From an uncultured Bacteroidales bacterium (lineage in GTDB: Bacteria > Bacteroidota > Bacteroidia > Bacteroidales > Paludibacteraceae): 64,000 nucleotides of DNA. The DNA lies in contig ONWR01000012.1 of assembly GCA_900321605.1 (NCBI GenBank), positions 1 to 64,000 on the forward strand, read 5' to 3'. Under the pieces are notes generated by a model. The model was not told the origin of the DNA. It saw nothing but the letters and a program-made list of their open reading frames with translations, and searched no databases. This document shows positions 8,292 through 16,854 of this stretch, piece by piece; the stretch's first letter is position 1, and the number at the start of each line of letters is the position of its first letter. The position numbers and the translations under genes are program-made.

Positions 8292-9691
8292 GCTTGGTAA
8301 TGGGTCAATTGGTTGATATACATCTGATGCACACGGGAACACATCGCCTGATAAGACTGTTGATACAAAGAATCATCAGGCATAATCGGGTCGAGGAAGG
8401 TGAGCGTCGGTTGTGCGGCGCCTATGTGCACCTCTCCTTTCGACATCAGGCGGAAGGTGTCCTCCAAGAGAACCGGTTGAAGGGGTATATGTAACTGCTG
8501 CGCCAAGTAAAACGCTCCTCTATGGAATCTGCACAGCGCACCATTACGCGAACGACTGCCTTCGGGGAAGACGAGCACCGAAGTGCCTTTCTCCACCTCC
8601 TTACGGTACTGCTCCACCATCTGCTCGAAGCCCGCAGTAGCAGGCAGGAAATTCGCCTTGTGGGCAAAAGCAGCAAAGAAAGGATTGGAGAATACCCAAT
8701 TTTGCGTAACGATGGTCAGGTTCGGATGTCCCGACACGATCGAGAGAATATCGAAGAGCGAAGTATGATTCGCTATATAGATAGCCGGAGTCGAGGGAGG
8801 CAAGGCTTTCTCTTTGCCTTGTATGCGGAAAGGCGATCCCGGGAAGGTATGCATCAGTAGGGACGAGCAGGCACTAAAGAAACGACGATAGGTCTGCTCC
8901 TTTGCCCGGAAGAGCATCATCACCGCTATCACCAGCAAGGTAAGCGCCCAGATGAGCAGGAACCAAGGTGCATAGATTAAAGACCGCCAATACCGACGAG
9001 GCAGACCGTACAGCACGGCCCCGAAACAGAGGAAGGTATTGAGGATGCTGATACGCGTGAAGTCATACGCCGGACGGAAATGGGAGACTCGTTTCTCCGC
9101 AGAAGGGTAATAGACCCGCACAGGAACAGGGATGATCTTCTCGTTTGACCAAGCGGCAAAGACGAGTAACTCTAATTCGGCTTCATAACGGGAGGTGAGC
9201 AGCGAAAGACCATGCAGACGTTGGAGGGGATAGATACGCATACCTGTCTGGGTGTCCGGCAGACGGATACCGGTCTGCACGGTAAACCAGAAATTGCTGA
9301 ATTTATTAGCAAAAGTATTCGTGCCCGGCATGTTAGCAGCTTGGATATCCCGACTGCCAACGATGAAACAGTTCGGTTGTTGCTGCGAGACTGTCAATAA
9401 GGCAGGGATGTCTTCGGGGAAATGCTGTCCGTCACTATCGATCGTGAGAGCATGCGTAAAGCCCATTTCGATAGCTTTGCGGAAACCCGCTTTGAGAGCA
9501 TGACCTTTGCCTCCATTTTGCGGCAGATCGATGATGGTAAGGGGAATCTCGATGGCACGAAGAACATCACGGGTAGTATCCGTAGCGCCATCTACGACCA
9601 CGATGATGTCGCGGATATATTGCGCCGTGCGGCGGACTATATCCCCGAGCGTAGAGGCATTGTTATATGTCGGTATAATAGCACAGATCAT
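8288..9691 (-). CDS. GT2 glycosyltransferase fused to a PlsC-type acyltransferase
   Basis: A 467-residue two-domain protein. Residues 1-225 are a family 2 glycosyltransferase (IPTYNNASTLGD at the start, VVDGATDTT, the DSDGQH metal-binding motif near 85). Two hydrophobic stretches follow (about 230-265). Residues 290-467 are an acyltransferase of the PlsC/AGPAT type with the NHTSLFD (HX4D) motif near 308 and FPEGSRSR near 374. APE clusters of several phyla carry such functions; together they would glycosylate the polyene or its anchor and attach an acyl chain. Its start overlaps the LolA-like stop by ATGA. Confidence 0.88.
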   Translation of the reverse strand: MICAIIPTYNNASTLGDIVRRTAQYIRDIIVVVDGATDTTRDVLRAIEIPLTIIDLPQNGGKGHALKAGFRKAIEMGFTHALTIDSDGQHFPEDIPALLTVSQQQPNCFIVGSRDIQAANMPGTNTFANKFSNFWFTVQTGIRLPDTQTGMRIYPLQRLHGLSLLTSRYEAELELLVFAAWSNEKIIPVPVRVYYPSAEKRVSHFRPAYDFTRISILNTFLCFGAVLYGLPRRYWRSLIYAPWFLLIWALTLLVIAVMMLFRAKEQTYRRFFSACSSLLMHTFPGSPFRIQGKEKALPPSTPAIYIANHTSLFDILSIVSGHPNLTIVTQNWVFSNPFFAAFAHKANFLPATAGFEQMVEQYRKEVEKGTSVLVFPEGSRSRNGALCRFHRGAFYLAQQLHIPLQPVLLEDTFRLMSKGEVHIGAAQPTLTFLDPIMPDDSLYQQSYQAMCSRVHQMYINQLTHYQA

Positions 9692-10134
9692 AACATAGTC
9701 ACTTGCGAAAAACGGATTGTGGTATCATCGCCGTTGGCTTCATGGATCACCACACGATCCGCGATGTCGGTTTGCGGATTGAGTTCTATTTCTATCTGCC
9801 GGAAGAGGCGTTGCAGTTCGCGTTTCTTAGGGGTAAGGACGACCGAATGACCGTTCTGCTGCACGGTAAAACTCTTCTCGGCTGCTCCGAAATCCCCTTT
9901 GACGCACTGTTTGATGAGCATCAAGAGCCCCGTGATCTGTTTGTTCACGTTCCCTTTATCGCCATCTATCTCCCAAACGAGGGGTTGCGGAGAGGTATAT
10001 TCCCACCGCAAGTAGTCCGGCGTACGATAGACGAGTTCTCCTTCGCTGCGCTGCGGTTCAGTAAAAAGCGCCGATTGCTTGTCCTGCACAAAATGCGCGG
10101 TGAAGGAAGCTATTATTAATAAGAGATTTAGCAT
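9688..10134 (-). CDS. LolA-like outer-membrane lipid carrier protein
   Basis: A 148-residue protein that begins with a short hydrophobic stretch (MLNLLLIIASFTAHF), likely a signal sequence, and has the LolA/LppC-type pattern: GELVYRTPDYLRWEYTSPQPLVWEIDG in short pieces, then LTPKKRELQRLFRQIEIELN and IHEANGDDTTIRFS. APE clusters contain a dedicated LolA-like periplasmic chaperone; this one would carry the pigment lipid delivered by the MMPL exporter. The stop overlaps the glycosyltransferase start. Confidence 0.82.
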   Translation of the reverse strand: MLNLLLIIASFTAHFVQDKQSALFTEPQRSEGELVYRTPDYLRWEYTSPQPLVWEIDGDKGNVNKQITGLLMLIKQCVKGDFGAAEKSFTVQQNGHSVVLTPKKRELQRLFRQIEIELNPQTDIADRVVIHEANGDDTTIRFSQVTML

Positions 10135-10135
10135 T

Positions 10136-10190
10136 GGGTCATTTGGTCATTTATTCATTTTATCATTTATTCATTTTATCAATTGGCTAC
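10136..10190. repeat. Junction word array (TCATTTATTCATTTTATC)
   Basis: Words GGTCATTT / CATTTATTCATTTTAT fill the gap between the EamA-like gene and the LolA-like start. The same words are at 21182-21260. Confidence 0.75.
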
Positions 10191-10532
10191 GCAGTAACAT
10201 CCTGCCATGATCAGTAGTATACCGAGCCACTGGACGAGCGAGACCTGCTCGTGAAAGATCCACATCGCTGCCACCATACCGAACACGTATGCCAAACTGG
10301 AGAGGGGATAAGCCTGCGAGAAAGGGTAATGACGCAGTATATACATCCACAGGAGACCTGCTCCGGTAAAGGTGAGTCCACATGCCAAAAGCCACCAGTT
10401 GGTAAGCGTGCGGGAGAAATAGTCCCACGTCCAAGAGAACGCAGGTTGTGCCTGCATCGCTATTTTCAGCAAGACTTGTCCAGCGGAGAGGCAGATCGCT
10501 TGTATGACGGAAAGGAAAAGTAGGTTGGTCAT
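10179..10532 (-). CDS. Small four-helix EamA/SMR-like membrane protein
   Basis: A 117-residue protein with four hydrophobic segments (about 3-25, 43-62, 70-90, 97-115). The pattern QVLLKIAM...PLSSLAYVFGM...W.GILLIMAGCY is that of half-size EamA transporters of the ArnE/F kind, which help flip lipid-linked sugars. In this operon it may help move the glycosylated polyene lipid; that role is inferred from context only. Its start codon lies in a GTCGTTAGTCGTTGG word array. Confidence 0.8.
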   Translation of the reverse strand: MTNLLFLSVIQAICLSAGQVLLKIAMQAQPAFSWTWDYFSRTLTNWWLLACGLTFTGAGLLWMYILRHYPFSQAYPLSSLAYVFGMVAAMWIFHEQVSLVQWLGILLIMAGCYCVAN

Positions 10533-10562
10533 TGGTCGTTGGTCGTTAGTCGTTAGTCCTTA
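10530..10562. repeat. Junction word array (GTCGTTAGTCGTTGG) with stop and start codons
   Basis: On the minus strand ACTAACGACTAACGACCAACGACC: the first words give the last residues TND and the TAA stop of the ketosynthase, the last word gives the ATGACC start of the EamA-like gene. Confidence 0.75.
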
Positions 10563-12267
10563 TTATTAGGGTTGCACGGGTTTGTGGAGCATGGTGTATG
10601 TTGGAGGCAGCCTCAAGGGCTTGCCACGTATCATCGTTCTCTTCGAATCCGAGTACCAAGGCTGAACGGATCAGTCCGAGTTGGATCTGCGTTTGAGCGT
10701 CACGCAGGGCTTGCTCATACGAGTGAGCGCCGTGCGACCAAGTGCAGTTATAACCGTGGTTACGAGTGAGGATAGCGATGAGCGACGAGGGCGTGTTGTG
10801 GGTCGATTGCATGAAGAGCGTCGGGCTGAGGGCATCTTCTCCCTCCTCCGTCAGTCGGTTCAGTAGGGAGACCGAGTAAGCGATGCAGCCAAGGTCGGTA
10901 CCGGTGATGATAGCATCCGGGACGATGCCTTGCGCCTCTTCAAGAGCGGAGTATGCCGCAAAGACCAGTTGACGCAACATTGGCGACAGACGGCGTGCCT
11001 GCATAGGCGATATATAGCGTTTGTAGTCCGCCTCTTCGGTGGCAATGACATCGGCAAGGACGGTATAGGTATTGCCCTCAAGGGCGGCACTGAGGTCTTG
11101 TCCCTCTTTGGCAATGAGCAGCGAACTGTCGTTACCACCAAAACCAAAGGAGTTACAGAGCACGTTTCGGAGAGCCTTTTGTTCCGTTTGGCAGACAGGC
11201 ATCATACCGTTCTCCATCGTTTGTTGGAAATGGAGGTTCGCCGGAATGAAGCCATGCTGCAAAGCTAAGAGACTGATGACCAGTTCTATACCTCCTGCGG
11301 CAGAAGTTGCATGCCCGGTGAAGGCTTTGGTAGAACTGAAAGGCGGAACTATCTCACCGAAGAGCCGACGCATAGCGGCGGTCTCCGAGGAATCGTTATT
11401 GGGTGTGCCGGTTCCATGAGCATTGATATAATCCACTTGTGCGGGATCGATATGCGCCATCGAGAGTGCCTGCTGCATTGCGAGGAACGCTCCTTCGCCA
11501 TCATCCGACGAAGCGGTCTGATGGAACGCATCGCAGGCATTGCCGTACCCGTTGATATATGCCAATATAGGTGCTTTGCGTTGCAGCGCCGAGTCCTCGG
11601 TCTCCACGACCACATATGCGGCTCCTTCGCCAAGGTTGAGTCCTTTTCTATTGGCAGAGAACGGACGACACGGCTCGTCCGAGAGGATCTGCAGAGCCCG
11701 GAAGCCGTTGAAATGGAAGAGACTGAGACTCTCCGCTCCTCCTGCTACTACCTGTCGGTACTGTCCGGAGCGCAAGAGGTTACAGGCTGCAATGACAGCA
11801 TTGAGGGCACTGCTGCACGCTGTGGAGATAGTACCGGTCATTGCGAACGTGCCGACTTGACGGGCTATCTGCTCCGTGGACGAACCGGCGGTGTGCAGCT
11901 CCACGACAGAGGAAGCACAGCTCTCTTTCTCGCGCCAATACCGCTCTGTATGATCCATACCGCCGACCGTTGTACCGCTGATGAACGCTAACTGGCTGAG
12001 GTCATCTATACCGGCTTGAGAGAGCGCTTCTCGTACGGCTGCAACGCCCAATAGAGCCGTGCGGGAAATTGTCTCGGTGATCCCCAAACGTACCGCCAAG
12101 GACTCATTCGAGGCTTGCACTTCTCCCACCGGATGTTCCCGATGCGTAGTAGGCAGATATACCGGCGCAGCTACACCGCTCTGCTCATGAAGCAAAGCGT
12201 GAAGCGTCGCTTGTTGGCCAAAGCCCAAAGACGACACAATGCCAGCACCGGTAATAACGATCTTCAT
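10546..12267 (-). CDS. Beta-ketoacyl-ACP synthase fused to a chain-length-factor-like domain
   Basis: A 573-residue protein. Residues 1-390 are a FabB/F-type ketosynthase with the Cys in STACSSAL near 148, His in NAHGTGT near 281 and His in FTGHATS near 317, ending with NSFGFGGNDSS. Residues 394-573 are a second, thiolase-like part (VIATEEADYKRYISPMQARRLSPM in pieces; TGTDLGCIAYS; NTPSSLIAI) that resembles the stand-alone beta-ketoacyl synthase-like proteins (PF13723 type, ApeC/CLF) of other APE clusters. The fusion would hold both halves of the condensing complex together. Four bases separate it from the ACP gene. Confidence 0.85.
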   Translation of the reverse strand: MKIVITGAGIVSSLGFGQQATLHALLHEQSGVAAPVYLPTTHREHPVGEVQASNESLAVRLGITETISRTALLGVAAVREALSQAGIDDLSQLAFISGTTVGGMDHTERYWREKESCASSVVELHTAGSSTEQIARQVGTFAMTGTISTACSSALNAVIAACNLLRSGQYRQVVAGGAESLSLFHFNGFRALQILSDEPCRPFSANRKGLNLGEGAAYVVVETEDSALQRKAPILAYINGYGNACDAFHQTASSDDGEGAFLAMQQALSMAHIDPAQVDYINAHGTGTPNNDSSETAAMRRLFGEIVPPFSSTKAFTGHATSAAGGIELVISLLALQHGFIPANLHFQQTMENGMMPVCQTEQKALRNVLCNSFGFGGNDSSLLIAKEGQDLSAALEGNTYTVLADVIATEEADYKRYISPMQARRLSPMLRQLVFAAYSALEEAQGIVPDAIITGTDLGCIAYSVSLLNRLTEEGEDALSPTLFMQSTHNTPSSLIAILTRNHGYNCTWSHGAHSYEQALRDAQTQIQLGLIRSALVLGFEENDDTWQALEAASNIHHAPQTRATLIIRTND

Positions 12268-12271
12268 AGGC

Positions 12272-12523
12272 TTACTTGGTACGATGCTCTTCGATATAGG
12301 CAGCCATGGAATTCACCGAACGGAACACCTGTTTGCCTTCCTCTTTGTCTTTTAACTTGATGCCGTACTGCTTATCCAGCAGCACGAACAGCTCCAATGC
12401 ATCGATACTATCCAAACCTAATCCCTCACCAAAGAGAGGGGCGTCATCTTGGATGTCCGAAGGAGTGATGTCTTCGAGGTTCAGTGCCTCGATGATTTGT
12501 TGTTTGAGTTCTTCGTTGTTCAT
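12272..12523 (-). CDS. Acyl carrier protein
   Basis: An 83-residue ACP with the phosphopantetheine site GLDSIDALEL (Ser about 38). It lies 4 nt before the ketosynthase-CLF gene and would carry the growing polyene. No phosphopantetheinyl transferase gene is in the window. Confidence 0.92.
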   Translation of the reverse strand: MNNEELKQQIIEALNLEDITPSDIQDDAPLFGEGLGLDSIDALELFVLLDKQYGIKLKDKEEGKQVFRSVNSMAAYIEEHRTK

Positions 12524-12541
12524 ATATTTTTTAGATTTCTT

Positions 12542-12648
12542 ATCTCGCTTCGCTCGAACGATTATTCGCAGAGCGAATTTTCAGTATTCAGATTTCAGAA
12601 TTCTCATCTCGCTTCGCTCGAACGATTATTCTTAAAGCGAATTTTCAG
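12542..12648. repeat. Two 43-bp direct repeats between a ketosynthase gene and an ACP gene
   Basis: Copies at 12542-12584 and 12606-12648 are identical except for four central bases (GCAG against TTAA). Each has an inverted repeat TTCGCTC/GAGCGAA or its weaker version. The spacer and both flanks (12529-12541, 12585-12605, 12649-12665) are made of GATTTCAGATTT words. Confidence 0.85.
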
Positions 12649-12651
12649 ATT

Positions 12652-14295
12652 TCAGATTTTAGTTATCAGTTTTAAGTGTGCTTCAAAATGGTCGGCATCA
12701 TGGCATTCAATCCACCCTGTCAGCGCCGATTGTGTGCCTTTTTGAGCAAAAGATAGAGGGACCAGTGGGGCTATTTGTGATTCATTGTCCACGACATAGA
12801 ATGAGGTCTCGCCGTAGTAGCTGTTACGGATCGCTATCTCGCCAGTGACGATATTGGGCAAGGTATAGACGAAGACCGAAGGCGATGGATAGTAGTTATC
12901 CGGCATAATAGTACGTTGGTACTCACGGTCATTCGCGAGACACGAACTGCGGTTAGCCAGTATGATAGCACGATCCGCACGGGGCACGAAACGCTCTTCG
13001 CAAAGCGAACGGAGCAACAGTTCGGATGCTATGAAACCCAGACGGGCAAGGGGATCCATCTTGAAATACTTGGGATAGTCCCCCACATAGGCGCGGTATA
13101 ACTCCGTGAGCATTGCTCCGCCTCGGGAGGTCACAGCAATAGGTGCGCCGTTGAGGGTGACGCTATTAGGCGTTATATGTACTTCGGTTAGAGATTTCAG
13201 ATTTGAGATTTCAGAGGTCAGATTAGCAATCGGAGTCTCCATCGTCACGCGTATCGCTGCATTGCAGCCCCCAAAACCCGAGAGCAGTTTGATAAACTCT
13301 CTTTTATTGGTAGTACGGGTCTGCGGGTCGATGTTAAGAGGGTGCGTGGTTCCGGGTGTTTGGTAGCCTCGGGTACCCAAGATAAGACCTCTTCGGAGCG
13401 CATGAAGAGAGAGTATCGTCTCTAACAGTCCTGCGGCTCCTAAAGTATGACCGAAATAACCTTTGAGGGCATTCACGGGAATGTCGGACAGGTTAGCACG
13501 GTGGATAGCGACCGACTCCATCTCATCGTTATAGAGCGTAGCGGTACCATGAACGTTGATGAAAGCGAGATCATTGCGGTCACCCATCACTTCGCTCAGA
13601 CAGCGGTAACTACCCTCTCCTGTTCTACTGGGAGCAGAGATATGATTCGCATCATTATGAATAGCGCCTGACAGGATCGATCCGTACGAGCGATTCGCCC
13701 ATTGTTCGTCAGCCGTCAAGACCATACAAGCCGCAGCTTCCCCGAGGTTCAGACCTTGCCGCGCGGCATCGAAGGGTTTGCAGGGAGAGGGAGAGAGCGC
13801 TTTGAAGGACTGAAAACCCGAGACGATGAACGCCGACAACACATCGCTGCCCACGACCACTACATGCCGATACGTACCTGCATCCAACAACCGTTGCGCC
13901 GTAATGAGCGCACACACACCGGATATACAGGCATTGCTAACGACAATGGGTTCGTTGGAATTCGCAAAAGCATGAGCAATCCGACGGGCGGAGTCATGGA
14001 GGAGAATATCTTCCGTCTCGGCAAGAAGAGAGACGTTACCTTTGGTGGTAGAGAGGACAAACAGCGTGTCGGGCGATGCCAAGAGAGCAGGATCTATCTT
14101 TGTTCCCTTCACGGCATCGATGCAGAGTTGCTCCCATTGCACCTCCTCAAAACGCGAGGCACAGAACGGTTCTACGCAGGGGAACGCATCCGTATGTACG
14201 CGTAAGGCACTACGTCCTGCGAGCACAGCCTCAAGGGTCGGTTCCGTTCCGACAGCCAAGGGAGAGATAATATGATCCGCTATGATATAGTTCAT
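12652..14295 (-). CDS. Beta-ketoacyl-ACP synthase with an extra C-terminal domain
   Basis: A 547-residue condensing enzyme. The ketosynthase part (1-385) shows the Cys in NACISGVCAL near 122, His in VHGTATLYND near 249 and His in GYFGHTLGAAG near 280. The C-terminal part (about 395-547; MLTELYRAYVGDYPKYFK, ANRSSCLANDREYQ, SVFVYTLPNIVTGEIAIRN) looks like a second, degenerate thiolase-type domain known from flexirubin/APE ketosynthases. Start at 14295 overlaps the oxidoreductase stop by ATGA; the longer frame to 14379 is inside that gene. The C-terminal codons and stop are made of a GATTTCAG word array, and another array lies in frame near residues 357-369 (LTSEISNLKS). Confidence 0.85.
   Translation of the reverse strand: MNYIIADHIISPLAVGTEPTLEAVLAGRSALRVHTDAFPCVEPFCASRFEEVQWEQLCIDAVKGTKIDPALLASPDTLFVLSTTKGNVSLLAETEDILLHDSARRIAHAFANSNEPIVVSNACISGVCALITAQRLLDAGTYRHVVVVGSDVLSAFIVSGFQSFKALSPSPCKPFDAARQGLNLGEAAACMVLTADEQWANRSYGSILSGAIHNDANHISAPSRTGEGSYRCLSEVMGDRNDLAFINVHGTATLYNDEMESVAIHRANLSDIPVNALKGYFGHTLGAAGLLETILSLHALRRGLILGTRGYQTPGTTHPLNIDPQTRTTNKREFIKLLSGFGGCNAAIRVTMETPIANLTSEISNLKSLTEVHITPNSVTLNGAPIAVTSRGGAMLTELYRAYVGDYPKYFKMDPLARLGFIASELLLRSLCEERFVPRADRAIILANRSSCLANDREYQRTIMPDNYYPSPSVFVYTLPNIVTGEIAIRNSYYGETSFYVVDNESQIAPLVPLSFAQKGTQSALTGWIECHDADHFEAHLKLITKI
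13189..13226. repeat. In-frame word array in the ketosynthase gene
   Basis: GAGATTTCAGATTTGAGATTTCAG is read through in the ketosynthase frame as SEISNLKS, between the ketosynthase part and the C-terminal domain. It is the same word family as the junction arrays at 2550 and 12580. Confidence 0.7.
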
Positions 14296-15749
14296 TGTCC
14301 TGCTTGGATGATAGGGGTTAAGAGATCCTTCTCGGAGACCGCTTCGGCGGTCAGGATAGCTGTCAAGGGTACACCGCACAAGCCGTGATAGAGGATAGAC
14401 TGTCCGGTAAAGAACAGATTATCCGTTCGGGTACGAAGAGGCATGAATAATCCTTGTTGGGAGAAGAGGGCACCGTTCGGGCTATAATAATAATCGCGGA
14501 TAGTGAGGGGCGTACCGACAGTTACATGCTCCACCGCCTGACGCACGGGATAGAAACGCGAGACATAATCGATTGCCTCTTGTGCCCGTTGATGTTTATA
14601 GGTCTGATAATCCTGCGGACGTTCTCCCGCAGGTCTGTCTCCCCATTGTGCGAAATCCGAATACCGGCAAGGCACGAGTATCTCCATCGTGTGCGCCCAC
14701 GAACCCTGTTGCTGCACAGGAGGTGTAGTGAGCAGGATATACGAAGGCAAGCCTTCCTGCGGATTCGGAACAGGAAGGAAGATCGTACTGTTGATGAAGG
14801 GGAAACTATTCTCTTTGAGGCGAATATAGATTGAGAGTGCCGATGAATCGACCGCAAACGAATCGGCTCTTCTGCGCGACACTTTGCGTACCACATCTTC
14901 GGTCAGGAGGGCAAAGAGCACACTCGGGGCGATGGATGCGATGTATTTATCCGCAGTCCATTCCCGTCCGTCGGTAGTGGTCACTTTCTCCACGTGCCCT
15001 TCATGCACGGTGATATCGCTCACTTCTGCCAAAGCTACCACTTGTCCTCCGTGCCGCTCAATAACCGTGCGTAAGGCTTGCGCCAATTGGAGGGCGTTGT
15101 CCTCGAAGCGGTATTCGCCATCGAGATAGAGAACAGAGAGCATACTATGGACAGAGACCGGCACGCGGTCTATCGAATGATCGCAAAGAGGTGTGAGATA
15201 ACTGAGGACGCGGATCAACTCTTCATCATCTATGAACTGCCGCATCAACTGCTCCACCGTCAGCCCTTCATAGACACTGCTGTCCGGATGATTCTGCGAG
15301 CGGCGCAGGTAATAGAGGTCGAAAGAGTCCGCTATGCAGTACAGCGCATCAAGGTAACGATGCAAGCCTTCCTGCTGAGAGGGGAAGAGGGTACCTAAGT
15401 AGTGCTCAAACGCTTCGCGTCCACGGGGCAGACGATACCTATGCGTCTCATCCGTCCAGACGATCTCCTGCGCCTCGGGATCTACGGGCAGTACATGCAG
15501 TTCGTCTTTGATACCTAAATAGCGGAACAGATGAGACAGCGCCCATTGTTCGCCAAAACCGCCGAAGTTATGCATGCCTGTATTGAACCACGCCCCATGA
15601 CGTTTGAAGGACTGCAGCCCGCCACCGATGATAGCGTTTTTCTCGAGGACGGTCACATGACTGCCTGCACGAGAGAGGAGAGCGCCTGTGATCAGGCCTC
15701 CCATACCACCTCCGATGATGAGGACACTATGTTGATTCTCTACTGCCAA
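14292..15749 (-). CDS. CrtI/phytoene-desaturase-like FAD-dependent oxidoreductase
   Basis: A 485-residue flavoprotein: the dinucleotide motif IIGGGMGGLITGALLSRAG and EKNAIIGGG at the N-terminus, GMHNFGGFG in the middle and a FTGQSILYHGLCGVP-type FAD-binding C-terminus. The family includes CrtI desaturases, retinol saturases and related redox enzymes. In this operon it acts presumably on the polyene or the aryl head, but the exact step is unknown. The start codon appears to be TTG at 15749, since the first in-frame ATG lies inside the FAD motif; the frame overlaps the acyltransferase gene by 10 nt. There is no phytoene synthase, so a carotenoid pathway is not supported. Confidence 0.82.
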   Translation of the reverse strand: MAVENQHSVLIIGGGMGGLITGALLSRAGSHVTVLEKNAIIGGGLQSFKRHGAWFNTGMHNFGGFGEQWALSHLFRYLGIKDELHVLPVDPEAQEIVWTDETHRYRLPRGREAFEHYLGTLFPSQQEGLHRYLDALYCIADSFDLYYLRRSQNHPDSSVYEGLTVEQLMRQFIDDEELIRVLSYLTPLCDHSIDRVPVSVHSMLSVLYLDGEYRFEDNALQLAQALRTVIERHGGQVVALAEVSDITVHEGHVEKVTTTDGREWTADKYIASIAPSVLFALLTEDVVRKVSRRRADSFAVDSSALSIYIRLKENSFPFINSTIFLPVPNPQEGLPSYILLTTPPVQQQGSWAHTMEILVPCRYSDFAQWGDRPAGERPQDYQTYKHQRAQEAIDYVSRFYPVRQAVEHVTVGTPLTIRDYYYSPNGALFSQQGLFMPLRTRTDNLFFTGQSILYHGLCGVPLTAILTAEAVSEKDLLTPIIQAGQ

Positions 15750-16600
15750 AACTCGTAAAAATTATACCATTGGTCGGGATACATGGACACTACATCCGTC
15801 AGTTCTTTCGCGAAAGCGCGCGCGTACGAAGAAGCGTCCGAGCCTTTGAGTTCGCGTACGTAAATGTGGTATTTACGCCGTTTCTCTTTCATGACAAAGA
15901 CACAGAGTACGGTCTGCTCGTACATCGCAGCGATGGAAAAGGGTCCGCGAGGCAGGTTCGCTTCACGACCCAAGACCTCGGCACGTACGGTCTTAGGCGA
16001 ACCGAAATTACGATCCGCAGAGAGGGTCAGCATACTACCGGATTCGAGGATCTCATGAAGGGTATAGATATAATCGAATCCTTCATCGGGAATGATAATA
16101 TGAATACCATTTCGCTCAAACTCCCGTTTACGTTGCTCCATGACGTATGCTTTCTCGCCTCCATACATGATCGCGTACATAGGCTTAGTGGGATGCAGGG
16201 CATAGCCTGCCATTTCGTAGTTGCCCACATGGGAGGAAAGCATAATACAACTCTCAGACTTCTTCATTGCCTCCATGACCAGTTCGTTGCCATCAATCTC
16301 CAGCTCGAAATGCCGTCCGGCATATACCGCAAAGCGGTCGATGACCACTTGTCCGAACTGACGGAAGAGACGATAGGTGTGTACGGCTGAGGAGAAACGT
16401 CCTTTGGAGTGAATACGACGGAAATAATGATAGATAGCGCGGCTATATGAACGGGCAAAGAGGATGTAGAACAGTATGACTACATCCATGATCGCATAGA
16501 ACACGCCGATGGGGATATACCGCAGCATCCAAACCAAGCTGCGGTGCATCCACGGTAAACCGTCGGTTCTGCCGTCCCATTTAGCCGTTTGCGCACTCAC
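15740..16600 (-). CDS. Lipid A acyltransferase-like protein (LpxL/HtrB family)
   Basis: A 286-residue inner-membrane acyltransferase. Two hydrophobic segments near the N-terminus (WMLRYIPIGVFYAIMDVVILFYILF in pieces) precede the HX4E-type motif SSHVGNYEMAGY near residue 123, and FSIAAMYEQTVLCVFVM. Such proteins in APE clusters acylate the pigment lipid (ApeD/ApeJ-type role). The start is GTG at 16600, one base after the ACP stop; the next in-frame ATG is 17 codons on. Confidence 0.85.
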   Translation of the reverse strand: MSAQTAKWDGRTDGLPWMHRSLVWMLRYIPIGVFYAIMDVVILFYILFARSYSRAIYHYFRRIHSKGRFSSAVHTYRLFRQFGQVVIDRFAVYAGRHFELEIDGNELVMEAMKKSESCIMLSSHVGNYEMAGYALHPTKPMYAIMYGGEKAYVMEQRKREFERNGIHIIIPDEGFDYIYTLHEILESGSMLTLSADRNFGSPKTVRAEVLGREANLPRGPFSIAAMYEQTVLCVFVMKEKRRKYHIYVRELKGSDASSYARAFAKELTDVVSMYPDQWYNFYEFWQ

Positions 16601-16601
16601 T

Positions 16602-16847
16602 TCACTTATTCACTTTGGTGTCAATATAATGACAGAAATCTTCGAGCGTCACTACGCCTTTCAGTTCCTCAGGTACAATACGGAAACCGAACTCGCGATC
16701 CACGATCACGATGATGTCCACGAAATCGAGACTGTCGATACCGATGTCCTCTCGGAGTCGTGCTTCGGGTTTAATGAGGGCTTCGTCAATCTCAAATTCC
16801 GAAACCAGAAAATCTTTTACTTTTTGATCAATTTCTTCTCTTTTCAT
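16602..16847 (-). CDS. Acyl carrier protein
   Basis: An 81-residue ACP with the phosphopantetheine site GIDSLDFVD (Ser near 40). It is different in sequence from the other ACP of the cluster, as in APE systems where two ACPs serve different steps. It follows the ketosynthase by 7 nt. Confidence 0.92.
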   Translation of the reverse strand: MKREEIDQKVKDFLVSEFEIDEALIKPEARLREDIGIDSLDFVDIIVIVDREFGFRIVPEELKGVVTLEDFCHYIDTKVNK

Positions 16848-16854
16848 ATTTGTG

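Noticed and set aside
14292..15749. Carotenoid biosynthesis from the CrtI-like gene
   Set aside because: There is no phytoene synthase, cyclase or geranylgeranyl synthase; the flavoprotein is embedded in ketosynthase genes.
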